From: Hydra vulgaris | Lineage: Eukaryota; Cnidaria; Hydrozoa; Anthoathecata; Hydridae | Reading direction: 5' to 3' | Assembly (NCBI RefSeq): GCF_038396675.1 | Contig: NC_088921.1 | Span: 5,160,001-5,224,000 of the forward strand | Length of the DNA: 64,000 nt | Shown here: piece after piece, positions 10,560 to 20,660 of the stretch | How the letters are laid out: every line of letters begins with the position of its first letter | Numbering within the stretch: position 1 is the stretch's first letter | The notes under the pieces: generated by a model | What the model saw: the letters and a program-made list of their open reading frames with translations, nothing else | Databases searched by the model: none | Told to the model about the DNA's origin: nothing | Translations under genes and position numbers: made by a program

Positions 10560-13500
10560 ATTTAAACAACGAGTCCATTCTTAAATCTCTTCAATGAAAT
10601 CGATATCGTCGTGAAGTGAAAGATTTAATACTTCACAAAGATTAATCCACGGAAGAAAATTTTCTTTAAAATCTTTTTTCGTTATTAAATAATATTTCAC
10701 ATCGTTCACGCCTTCTTTTTCAATGTTCAGAATGTGGGCAAAAATTTGCTACAGCCAAACATGAATGTAAAGGTTATTATAAACCTGTTAAATTTGTATT
10801 ACTCACTATAATCCACAAAAATCATTCATGTGCACAAGTAGAAACATATTTCCTTTTTTAATGAGTTTTGATTGTGAAACAAGTATTACAAAGTCAGAAG
10901 GGAACGCTACTTCAAAAGTAAAACCTTTATCCGAACTGAGCTATCATTGCCATAGCATTGTAATTCAATGTATTCATGAAAAAATAGCAAGAGAATGTTT
11001 TGGTTTGGATGAACAAGGACACGTTATCACACAATGGATTTTTTATTATGAAAATACTATTGAAAGTTTAGAAAGAAATCCTTTGATGTGTTTACCTCAA
11101 TATTTTCAACCAGGCGTTTTTTTACTTCACAAAACACATAGACGTATATTGTGGGAAAAATTAAATTCTGCTCATGAAAATATAGAAAAATTAAAAATGG
11201 AATTGAGAGTTTATGATTTGATTGCGTTAGCAGATACTTTAATTCGATTTGCTTATGAAATATGTTGACCTCGTTTTCAAAATTTAAATATAACATTAGA
11301 AGAAAGAATTTTAATATGGCAAGAAGATAATCCTTTATGTACTATTTGCAGATATCCAGCAGATAAAATTCGTCAATCTGAGATTTATAAAAACAAATTT
11401 TCTTGCATGACTCCTCAAGAAATAGAAAGATTAAATCATAAAGAATTTCGTGTTTATAATGACAAACGAATTCAAGTTATTAATATGTTTCAAAGAGTAG
11501 GTCGTTTGGAATTATTTATGCTACCTTTGAATGTGCAAAACTATTTATTCAACAATGATTCTGAAAAAATAAAACAAGCTTTATTCAAAGTATCATGTTT
11601 GTATTATATTTGTTGCAGACGGTGGGAAAAATTTGAATACCTGCCTGCTACTAACGGTTTGTTAAGTGATTATGTGAGAATAAACAGTGATGATCTTGTT
11701 GACAATATGAAACAATTGGCTTCACTCATCATGATTGAAAATCAATTAAAATTATACTTTGATAATGACAACATTGAGTTGCTAGAAGATCCATATTTTT
11801 TAATCAAAATATTTCGCAAATGTATCAATGAAGCATGCAGTCAAAATACTGATAACATATTTTTATGTTTCTCATGAGAAAAGCAACCTGTCTACGAATT
11901 ATGGTATCATTGCATGTTGTTTTCTTTTAATCAACAATTTGAAAAGAAGTTTATACTATTAGATTTTATTCAAGATGGAAAAAATAGAGAAAAAGTTTTA
12001 AATAAATGCAATGCTTTACTAAACGCATTTGAAGATTATTTAGTTATTGATCACGATCATTTTTCAAGACAAGTGTATGGATTAGCTCATGATTATTGCA
12101 ACGAAAGTTTAGGAAGATATAGTCAACATTTATCTTGTCCTATTTTTGCGAGCTTTTCATCCTGAAATTAATAATTTAATTGACAATCAAGATTTTAAAA
12201 ATTGTTTTATTAAAAAAACATTATTTCCTTACTCGCAAATAACAGACGAACTTTTAAACATTGAATATAAAACAATTCCACCTATTGAATTATTTGCTCA
12301 AAACGATTTAATGAAGTCTAAGAATTTATAAGAAGAAATTAAAAAAATCAAAGAGGCTTATGAAGGCGTTCAAAAATTTTGGAATTTTTTAAATTTAAAA
12401 ACTTTAAAATCTTTATTACATATTTATACTGTGCTAGATACAGTAGTATTAGGTTCTGTTATGATTGATTTTGATGAAAGAACATTTGAATTTACAAAAT
12501 TTCATAATCTTAATCATGTCAGGGTTAGGGTTAGCATTTTTAGTTTTACAAGTAAATTAAATTCTGCAAAAAGTTTAATTCCCATTCAATTTCCTCCGAC
12601 CAACGAAGATCAAAAAATGATTGAAAAGAATATTCGAGGTGGTATGTCAACCAACGGTACACAAAAAAACGCCATCGATACAGGCTATTTTAAATCTAAA
12701 ATAAAAGAACTAAATTTAAATAATAACTTATTAAGAGGTTGTTTATTTTTTATGGACAAAAATGGTCAATACGGTGGAGCTCAATTAAAACCTTTACCTT
12801 TCCATATGAAATATCCTTTTGATTTGGAATGCGACATTTTAGACAATGTTATTCAAAAACATCATCGCCTTAATTTAAACGATTTTTCAACCTGCGCTTT
12901 AGTTCATTGTCAAATTATCATGAAACCAGAATATCAAGATCGTGTGGGAGTTTTTCACCTATGGTGGAAAAAGAAATAATATCATTACATAACTATTCTC
13001 CTGCTGAAATAGTATCTAAACGTTATCTAAAAAATAATGGAAAATATACTATAGAAAAAGACAAAACCATTAATTAGTTATGAAATTAAGTTCGCATGAA
13101 ACTTGTGAATTTTTAGACACTTTAATATGGTTAACGACGTGTTGCGGTTGTGCTGTTGAAAAAATTTATAAAAATGGTAAATGAAAATATGGAAAAAAGA
13201 AAAGAAGCTATTAAAAAAGACGACAAAGTAGTCGACGCTTCTTGCAAATTACAAATTAACGGACACTACGGAACATTAAGTCAACAAATTGCACAAAAAC
13301 TAAATACTGTTTTTATGAATCACGAAGAAAAAGCTTTTCAAAACATCATTGAAAATTTTTGAATTATTTGCGAGGTTTTAATTCGAGAAGGACAAACTGA
13401 TGAAAATATTAAATTATTACTCCCTTTTCATTTTCAAATTTATTATACAACGGATCACTAGATAAAAGTTGGACATTTTAGAAAAAAAGTATGTTTAGAC

Positions 13501-14585
13501 TATTACGAGTCTGCTGGTTTTATGTATGACGATAATTTTAAAGAAAATCCTCTCAATTTGATTAGTGATGTCAAAACAAAGAGTATTTTACTTCACGACG
13601 AAAACAATCATCAAGAAATGAAAGACGTCTTTGAACTTTTAAAAACAAAAGATCATAAAACGCTCTCATTTTAACTACCAGCGAAAAATGTAAATTAATT
13701 AATAAATCTTTACGTATTGTGGCTTCACAAATTTTGTCTTATGCAAAACTCGACGTGGGACGTTGTAGTTGGGAATTGGGTCAAGTATTAAGAAGTCATG
13801 GAGCTGAAAAACATTTAGTAGTAACAGATACTGATTCTGGTTGTTTTTTTAATACACAAAAGAAAAATTGAAACAACACACTTTCCTTAAGGTTTCGCGA
13901 AAAAGTAGAAGAATGGATTTATTTTTCAAAAATTGGTTATCATTGGATGGATTATTCCAATTATAAAAAAAATAACTGTTTCTATTCCACTCTTTACGCT
14001 AAAGAAACAGATCATTTTCAAAACGAAATACCACCTTCCTATTACATTGCTCAAGCTTTTGCCATGGGACCTAAATGTAATAGCGTTCACAGTTTCAACG
14101 GAGACGAAGAAAAAGAAAATTATTACAAAAATAAAGCTAAAGGAGTACCCAATTCTAAACTCTTATTTTTAAATTATGTCAACGGTTTTGATACTTTTGC
14201 AGCTAAAAGATTGTTTAGAGAACTCCCTTTTCCAGTGGTAAAAGAAAAACAACCTATTGAACAAAATAGAATGAGTGTCAATTACATACAAGTTAAAATA
14301 GAAATACACGTTATTGATTTTTTCAAAAGGTTTAAACAAAAAAATTATGTTTTTGATGACAGAGTCATGACTGAAAGTCGAGATCATTATCTTTTACAAC
14401 CGATACGAGAAGCTAATTTAAAAGTTCTACCCGATATGGAAAAATTTTGTAGCGATGAACACATCCGAAATTTACTTGAAATTGAAAAAAATATTATAAA
14501 ACAATCAGAACGTTATCAAACCATGGCGATATTTAATCGAAAAGTTTTGATGCCTTTATTATATGATATTAAAAAGAATACATAG
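10560..14585 (+). pseudogene. Type B DNA polymerase (protein-primed type), broken
   Basis: Would replicate the element's linear DNA. A CxxC...HxxC zinc motif lies near 10,728-10,772. An exonuclease I motif FDCET is near 10,868. A DHDH...GLAHDYCN segment (12,051-12,105) precedes a HAFHPE-like block. IEKNIRGGM is near 12,625. Palm motif A is DKNGQYGG near 12,752, motif B is KLQINGHYG near 13,246, and motif C is TDTDS at 13,824-13,838. The last open part runs 13,947-14,585. The reading frame is cut by in-frame TGA at 11,266, 11,875, 13,360 and 13,869, by TAA at 12,329 and TAG near 13,459, and by frame changes at T or A runs near 12,150, 12,950, 13,080-13,160 and 13,670. It is non-functional as it stands unless the TGA codons are read through and the frame shifts are assembly errors. 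Confidence 0.85.
12521..12534 (+). repeat. Telomere-type tandem motif inside the polymerase frame
   Basis: The string AGGGTTAGGGTTAG interrupts AT-rich coding sequence and is read as alternating Arg-Val. TTAGGG is the usual metazoan telomere unit. It may be chance or a scar of break repair. Confidence 0.5.
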
Positions 14586-14616
14586 TTGTAAAAAAAACTT
14601 TTTTATAAGTAAAAAA

Positions 14617-14955
14617 ATGGAGTTTCATTTTTTTGATCAAAAATTAACAACTCATCAACTTGAAAACAAATTAAAAGAAATTGGTTTTAAAAATTTTCAT
14701 TTAGTAGAAAATACAGAAATCGAAGTTTATTATTTTAAAAATAAAAAAGATTTTTATACTTCGCGTTTGATTCTCATCACTCTAAACGGACGGGATTTAA
14801 TTCCTGAAGAATTTTTAACTTGTTGTACTGAATGTTTTATTGATTATTTACGTTTTGCTTGTCATGTAGGATGTTATCCAGAGGATTGTGTACATTGTGA
14901 AAATTTTAATAGAATACATTATAATTGCACTTGTCTATTAGATAAAGAAAAATAA
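14617..14955 (+). CDS. Small Cys-rich ORF, paralogue 1 (112 aa)
   Basis: Starts at ATG 14,617, the first Met of a domain that is repeated in the next gene (FFDQKLTTHQLENKLKEIGF). The second half is rich in Cys (CCTEC, CHVGC, CVHCENF, CTCLLDKEK), suggesting metal binding or disulphides. No known family is recognised. Its stop overlaps the start of the next ORF as TAATG. Position between polymerase and ATPase marks it as an accessory gene of the element. Confidence 0.6.
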   Translation: MEFHFFDQKLTTHQLENKLKEIGFKNFHLVENTEIEVYYFKNKKDFYTSRLILITLNGRDLIPEEFLTCCTECFIDYLRFACHVGCYPEDCVHCENFNRIHYNCTCLLDKEK

Positions 14956-15232
14956 TGGAATTTAATTTTTTTAATCAGACATTAACAACCCAACAACTTG
15001 AAAACAAATTAAAAGAAATTGGCTTAAATCATTTTTATTTACAGGAAAATTCAAAAAAACATTTTTACAACATACAGGACAATCTCGTACTTCTCGTATA
15101 ATTTTAATTACTCCATACAGCACTCAATTAATCCCCAAAAAAATTTTAACTGGTTCTACTGAATCTTTTCTTAAATATTTAAATAAATTGTTAGAAAGAC
15201 GATTTACTTGTTATTTAGATAAAGAAAAATGA
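14955..15232 (+). pseudogene. Small ORF, paralogue 2 of the upstream gene, frame-broken
   Basis: Begins at the ATG overlapping the previous stop. Its first 26 residues repeat those of paralogue 1 with few changes (FFNQTLTTQQLENKLKEIGL), and its last residues (CYLDKEK) also match. A frame change near 15,060 separates the halves, and the Cys cluster in the middle is reduced. It arose by local duplication. Its stop overlaps the next ATG as ATGA at 15,229-15,232. Confidence 0.6.
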
Positions 15233-15482
15233 TTGACAGTATATTATTAATAGAAATCGCAAAAAGATTGAGATTGGAAAACATGTGAAAGATATTTGAA
15301 AGTGGATAAAATTCAACTCGATTTAATTGATTCGGATTATAAATATATTGAAGAAAAAGGTTCAAATGCTTTCAAATGTTGAAAATATGGAATTGCAACA
15401 GAATAAAAGAACATTTACTTTATGCGATGGATAATATACCAAGAATAGACATTAAAAAAATTATTTTAGACCGTTTTTTGTA
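15229..15482 (+). pseudogene. Death-fold-like small ORF, broken
   Basis: Starts at the ATG overlapping the preceding stop. Across its frames the pattern resembles a death domain: an early helix ILLIEIAKRLRLEN, a YLKVDKIQLDLIDSDY segment matching the L..D I..I stretch of helices 2-3, a FKC-stop-KYG segment where death domains usually have a conserved Trp, and an end NIPRIDIKKIILDRF matching the ...I.R.DI... last helix. Frame changes and a TGA at about 15,379 break it. If correct, it would be a captured host signalling module that could affect cell-death or immune adaptors. Recognition by eye of a small divergent fold is weak evidence. Confidence 0.4.
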
Positions 15483-15547
15483 AAAAAAAATTTTTTAAGC
15501 ATATATAAATTAAAAAATTTTTTATTGTTTTTTTATTAATAATAAAA

Positions 15548-16384
15548 TGGAAGAAAAAGAAGAAAAATCTATTGAACAAAAAGTAGAGTCTGCGAAAAAC
15601 TAACAGAGCAACCTTTAGAAAAAAAAGATGACAGATCTATAACTGAAATATTAAACGAGAAAGGTTTTCACAGTTTTTATTTAAAAGGAACATCGAAAGA
15701 AACTGAACTCAAAGACGAAGAAAGCAATTCGCAAGTTAAATTCAATATTTTTAAACCTACTCAAGATGTGTATCCTGAAAATTCAATTATTACAGGACCT
15801 ACGTCAGCGGAAAATCGACCATGGCGAAAGAACTATTACATTGTGGAAAATTTCCTGATGCTGAAATGTTGTTTGTGGTACAAATGAGAGAACCTAGTGA
15901 ATCTCAACACAAAACATGGAAAAACATTATCGAATCTTCTAAAAATAATTTGGAAGCTTACGATATTATAACAGTTAACAGTCCAGAAAATTTAGATTCG
16001 GTAATACAGAGAGCTATTAGTTTTTCAGAAGATATATTAGGTATTTAAAATAGTGATCATCGTCTATTAAAAACGATACTTTTATTCGACAATATTATTG
16101 CTTTTTGCTTAAAAAGTCAACAGTATACTAGCGCTTGTTCCAGTGGGTCTCAACACGGAGTAGGCACCAACACCATCTTTCATTCAATCCCTTCTAAAGC
16201 CAGTCAATGTTGGAACAATTTAGTTTCTTATTACAAATATTTTATTTCTTTTGATAACAATAGCGAGATTGAAAAAATATTTAAAAATGATTTTCCTTTT
16301 ATTGGCAAAATGCATGACCACGTTATAAGCAATTTGTTAAATAAAGAAACTTCCAATCAACACGGACATTTGGCTTTATTTTAA
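15548..16384 (+). pseudogene. Packaging ATPase (A32/FtsK-HerA type), frame-broken
   Basis: Acidic/Lys-rich start at ATG 15,548 with a stop near 15,601. The Walker A loop lies near 15,796-15,825: GPTS in one frame and GKSTMAK in the next, so a frame change falls inside the P-loop. The following open segment from 15,821 continues to 16,048. Later text in the same region (LLFDNIIAFC, then SGSQHGVGTNTIF) resembles Walker B and the H-rich sensor segment of viral genome-packaging ATPases. Such enzymes pump DNA into the capsid. It sits between accessory genes and the unidentified or structural block, as in Polinton-like genomes. Confidence 0.65.
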
Positions 16385-16420
16385 AGAAACTGTTCGGTTG
16401 CACGCTTAAGAACACAGATT

Positions 16421-16663
16421 ATGAGTAAAGAACAAAGAGTATTTATTACAGTAGACGCTCAAGGTAAATTGGACTTTGATTATAAAGACATGAGCGTTAA
16501 CAAAAAAATTGTCAGTTTTCAATCCTTTCCTTATGTCAAGGCGCAAAACTTAAAAAATCATTATTATCTCAAATCTCATCATATTAATTATATTCAAGAG
16601 AAGAAGAATAAACTCGAGGAAGAAGATAAAAACGATATAAATAAGAAAAAAAAAATCCGCTAA
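16421..16663 (+). CDS. Unidentified ORF with charged tail (80 aa)
   Basis: Not recognised. The N-terminal half has a strand-rich look (VFITVDAQGKLDFDYKD). The C-terminal third is highly charged (EKKNKLEEEDKNDINKKKK), ending at an A-run where a frame change may have truncated it. A Ser/Glu/Asp-rich stretch continues in another frame to about 16,795 (SSDESLNESSDSGPSSDSE). Confidence 0.45.
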   Translation: MSKEQRVFITVDAQGKLDFDYKDMSVNKKIVSFQSFPYVKAQNLKNHYYLKSHHINYIQEKKNKLEEEDKNDINKKKKIR

Positions 16664-16780
16664 AAAAAAGAAAACTGAGTGAAAGCGAAAGAGCAACACA
16701 ACTACTCGAAGAAATTAAAAGACAAAATCCATATGGATTGTGCGAATCTTCAGACGAATCTTTAAACGAATCTTCAGACA

Positions 16781-17179
16781 GTGGACCCAGTTCTGATTCT
16801 GAATGATTGGGAAAGTGAAGAATTTTTACGAAATTTACAAAATGATTACGAATTATGCAATCCTACAAACAAAACGAGTAAACGTCAAGCCATGAGAAAA
16901 ATATTGTCTGTTCGAGGACAAATTTTTATCCCAAAAATGAATAGAAGAAAAGACATTGACGAAAACGAAATTAAAATATGGATGAAAGAAACTTCAACAC
17001 ATTTTAACGCTGTAAAAATGTTAAAATGTGAGCTTTTATCAGATCACAAAAGACAACAATTAAAAAACGCTTTTCAAGAATTCGTTTGTATAGAAATTAA
17101 ACTCTTTGTCAAAGAATATTTATATCGTTATCCAAAGTTTAACGAAAACGGAAAAGTCCTCATGATAAAAGAAAAATGA
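16781..17179 (+). CDS. Unidentified ORF (132 aa)
   Basis: No recognised family. Predicted mostly helical and charged, with basic patches (NKTSKRQAMRKI, KMNRRKD). It may be the main part of a protein whose acidic start lies in the previous frame. Its stop overlaps the next start as ATGA at 17,176-17,179, which supports both as real genes of the element. Confidence 0.55.
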   Translation: MDPVLILNDWESEEFLRNLQNDYELCNPTNKTSKRQAMRKILSVRGQIFIPKMNRRKDIDENEIKIWMKETSTHFNAVKMLKCELLSDHKRQQLKNAFQEFVCIEIKLFVKEYLYRYPKFNENGKVLMIKEK

Positions 17180-17424
17180 AAGATAAAAATCAAGCTATAT
17201 CAGACTTTGTTTATAGCAATTACGACGTTTTAAAAGAATATTTCAACTCTACTCGTTTTAAACTTTATCATGAAATTATAAATTATTATTCTATTAACTT
17301 AATCTCATTCGACACTATAGAACCTACAAAAACTGTGATCAATTTATTAAGACAACAGTTTGACGTTGATTATTATCAAAAAGAACTCTATTTTCAAAAT
17401 AGTTTGTTTTTTTATGAAACATGA
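17176..17424 (+). CDS. Unidentified small ORF (82 aa)
   Basis: Tyr- and Phe-rich, no Cys cluster and no membrane segment. Unknown function. Start and stop both overlap neighbours by ATGA, so it is part of a packed gene string. Confidence 0.55.
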   Translation: MKDKNQAISDFVYSNYDVLKEYFNSTRFKLYHEIINYYSINLISFDTIEPTKTVINLLRQQFDVDYYQKELYFQNSLFFYET

Positions 17425-18359
17425 ATAGATATAGACCTTATAACGAGTCTCCTTTATAAACTTTACGTAAAATATTGGCCAAAAATGCGTTTAACATAGA
17501 TGTTTTTAATAAAAATTTATTGCAAATGGATGAACAAGAAAACTCAGAAGTAAACCTAGAATCTGAATATTCAAACAGATCAGATTTGTCTCAGCTTATT
17601 GAGAGATATGATTTACCTTCTTCTCTTAATTATGCAGATCGCATTAATATCAAAAATCAAATTGCTGGCGAAGTTAGCTTTCAACAAAAATTAAATAGTT
17701 TACTACCTCTAGATACTATGCAAAACAGTGATTTGGCTACCAACTTAATAAGCGATCAAGAAAATTGGAAAACTTATCTCAACGTGGGAGGTGATGCTTA
17801 CGCTTTTAAAACCATTTTAAATTTGAATAAACAAAGCGAATTTAATGATAAAATTAAACAAATAAATATAAGCAAATCGTTAAGAATGATGAGAAATTTA
17901 AGAAAATTTTCTATTCACGACAACCCTCTAACTAATACGCCTCCCACCTCTATTCAATGTACATTAAGTGCTATACCACGTTCTACTACTTTAAACACCA
18001 TTCCATCGAGTCATAAAAAAATTTATGTTTTGACACCTCTTAGAAAATTTTTAATTTTTCTTGAAACACCCAATCCAAACGTAGTTTTACAAGAATTTTA
18101 CAAAAACGAAGCTATAAAAAAAATCCCCAACTTACCTAAATATCTCATCGATATGTGTAAAAATCAAGTCATTTATAGATTTGGATCTCATCAAATTTCT
18201 TTACGCGTTTATAAACCAAGAAACGAAAAAGCCACTTTGAACAACTTAAAAATTTATATTTTATATCAAGCCAATGTTGTAGACGTAAAGGAATCCATAG
18301 CGAGTATCAATAACAATGTTACAAACACTGCTTTTGAAAAAATAAACGATCCAAAATAA
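17421..18359 (+). pseudogene. Unidentified ORF, candidate structural gene, first part
   Basis: ATG 17,421 overlaps the upstream stop. After 12 codons there is a TAA (17,457-17,459), then 300 open codons to 18,359. The protein is mid-sized and not strongly charged (segments such as WKTYLNVGGDAYAF and KKIYVLTPLRKF). No family is recognised. The next block continues in the same frame after TAA 18,357-18,359, so this could be the N-terminal part of one protein of about 550 residues. Size and position between ATPase and integrase would suit a virion protein, but no jelly-roll signature could be confirmed by eye. Confidence 0.5.
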
Positions 18360-19261
18360 TATTTTTTTTACGCTAGCGAATTTTTAACTTTACTTACCTC
18401 TTCTCACTCTGTAGGCACCATGAGAATAGCAGTCGATTATTACCAAATAAGACAACTTACTTTTGCCAAATTATGGAGTTTTATTAAAAGATACAACATA
18501 CCTTTCCGAAACGAAACTAAATTAACATCCGAAAGTGTATACGCTGGTGCTCTATTTCGTGATCCTTGCTCTGTCATGACTTCTGGTTTTATAGAAAGCA
18601 AATCCATAACCGATAAAAGGTTTGCTGGAAAAAGAGCTTTTGAAATATTATTAGAAAGAAAAGACATTATTAATCAAAGATGTATACAATATGGCGAAAT
18701 GTTTCGAGGTGTTAAATTTGACATTTTGAGAGAATATATTCAAAACAACAGTTATTTATTATCCAATAAAGATATTTACGATCAAATGAAAAATAGTTAT
18801 GACGAGAGCGCATTAGCCATCAGAGCTATTGGTAAAAATATGCTCTTTTCAACATTTGAAACTTTTTTCAATCATGTACCTTCATTACCTTTTAGAGATG
18901 TAACAGATATAGTCATTTTAAAAGAAGATGTAGAGCAAACTTGTGCTAAAGGAGGAATGTTGGGTTTATTGGAAAGTATTAAATCTAATTCAAATCAATT
19001 TTACAACACGGAAAACACAATCAAAGAAAAAAGTTTACTTGAATTGTTGATGATAATGGGTTGTACAATTCTCAACTTGCTCGTTTAAATTCACTTTTAT
19101 TATCTTATAAAATATTTTTTGATATGGATTCTATTAATATTAAAAATTTCGCCGAATCTTTAAAACTACTTACCAATTTAAAAAAAAATTTATTCACTCA
19201 TCCATTAACAAGCTCTTCATTATTACATATTCCTACACCCCAAAAGGAACAACGAACATGA
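18360..19261 (+). pseudogene. Unidentified ORF, possible continuation of upstream gene
   Basis: Open in the same frame as the upstream ORF from 18,360 to 19,088. The first Met at 18,420 is preceded by about 20 open codons. A frame change near 19,050 leads into the segment that ends at TGA 19,259. The content is helical and contains no recognised motif. Either this is a separate gene starting at 18,420 or the C-terminal half of one long gene interrupted at 18,357. Confidence 0.45.
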
Positions 19262-19562
19262 GCATCTGATTCCTATTTAGCACCGATAGAAACTAAAAAA
19301 GAAGAAACTACTGAAACAATTAAAACTGAATCTACTGAACCACCAGAAACTTCTCTCGAATTATTAGGTGCTACTGCTTTACCTGAAACAATTAGTACCT
19401 CAGAACCAACTGTGGCTAGTGCTTCAACTGATGTTAGTGAAACTAGCATAACTACAAAAGAACGATTAAAATTAGGATTAAAAAGAAAACCATTAGAAAC
19501 GAGATCAATGAAAAAAATGGCGGAGGATAAAGAACGAGGAAAAACTACCTATAAAAAATTTT
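19262..19562 (+). pseudogene. Thr/Glu/Pro-rich then basic segment
   Basis: Open frame after the TGA, rich in Thr, Ser, Glu and Pro (TKKEETTETIKTESTEPPET), followed by a basic part (KERLKLGLKRKPLETRSMKK). It looks like a disordered linker plus nucleic-acid-binding tail. It could be the end of the preceding protein. Confidence 0.4.
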
Positions 19563-20580
19563 TTTTAAAGAAACGGACAACGTCTTGAGAGATGCTATTG
19601 ATAACCTTGTAGAAGATCAACTGACCAAATTATAAAGTCGTTTGTTTGCTTTGACAGACACACCTAAAATTAAAAAAGTTTTGCTTCAATTTGACACTTA
19701 AAAAAAAAATCCAACCGATTTAAAATTTTATGAACAATTAAGAACGCTTTTAGAAAGTTCTATCTATGCCAAATGGAACGGTCTCATAACAGCTTGGTCA
19801 CATGTGACCTTACTTTTTAAAAAAACAACCGACGTCAATGGTAAAAAACAAGCAACTAGGAAACCCTATGTTTACAAAACTCGTCAATTTTCATACGATA
19901 GACCTCGTCAATATTTTCAAGCTAATTTGGCTGAAATGAACAGTTTTAATTTAAATTTCGCTCCTCATCGTCCTGAATTTGTTTAGTTGAGGTAGATGAA
20001 GTGTCTAAAAAAGTTTATTTGAGAGTGACCTGTAAAAAAAGTGCCATAAAAGTGCTTAGCAGTTTTTAACATTTTTTTGAAGATATTAAAAGAGACGATA
20101 AAACTTTTATCTACTTACAAACTGATCAAGGTGGAGAATTCTTTAATAACAAAATGGAAGAATGGTGTTATGAACAAAACATTTATCATTTTAGTTCTAA
20201 AAATTATGGAAAAGCTTAGTTGGCCGAATCGACAATAGGACGGTTAAAACAACTTTATCAAAAATTAAGAAAACAAGGAGAACTTCAAAAAAAAAAATTG
20301 GAGTTTTTATATCGAAGGTATAAAACAAAAACTAAACGAAAAAGAAAGAGTAACAAGTGGAATAGCTCCTGAAGATGCTGACAACGCCAAAGGTAGAATT
20401 CTTCGTTTAGTCGATCAATACCGTGACAGCAAAAGACGAGGTCTTCATTTTTCTTCCAACATGTTACATCGAGTAGAAAAAGAATCCAAAAACGAAAAAT
20501 TAAAGATATACAAACCTCTATCCGTTGGCACCAAATGTTATTTGAAAACATATAAATTAGAAAAAGGTTGCATTACCTAA
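19563..20580 (+). pseudogene. Retroviral-type (rve) integrase, broken
   Basis: The catalytic core is recognisable from about 19,900. A FQANLAEM block stands where Polinton integrases carry the first Asp. VDEVSKKVYL is near 19,995. LQTDQGGEFFNN near 20,115-20,150 has the second Asp. AESTIGRLKQ near 20,222 has the Glu. The remaining C-terminal domain is open from about 20,300 and ends after KIYKPLSVGTKCYL near 20,540. Stops after 19,986, near 20,068 and near 20,216 interrupt it. It would insert the element into host DNA. Polinton-like elements encode integrase beside their capsid genes, consistent with its place at one end. Confidence 0.75.
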
Positions 20581-20660
20581 AAATCTAAAAAAAAAAGGTA
20601 TATATGCATGGGGATCATCAAAAAATGATTCGGATACGTTTTTTTTATACATTCCTTTTA

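Larger units (their letters stand above)
10440..20660 (+). mobile_element. Degraded Polinton/adintovirus-like endogenous element
   Basis: About 10 kb of tightly packed same-strand reading frames: DNA polymerase B, a pair of Cys-rich paralogues, a death-fold-like ORF, a packaging-type ATPase, several unidentified ORFs and a retroviral-type integrase. Polymerase B of the protein-primed type plus integrase plus packaging ATPase is the hallmark set of Polintons (Mavericks) and adintoviruses. Neighbouring genes overlap by TAATG or ATGA, typical of compact viral genomes. Stops and frame changes disrupt most large genes, so it is an old inactive copy. Boundaries are approximate: no terminal inverted repeat or target duplication was found, and no capsid gene or protease was positively identified. 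Confidence 0.75.

Noticed and set aside
10440..20660. A mitochondrial or linear-plasmid insertion, suggested by polymerase B and TGA codons
   Set aside because: Integrase and packaging-type ATPase point to a Polinton/adintovirus-like element; TAA and TAG interruptions are also present.
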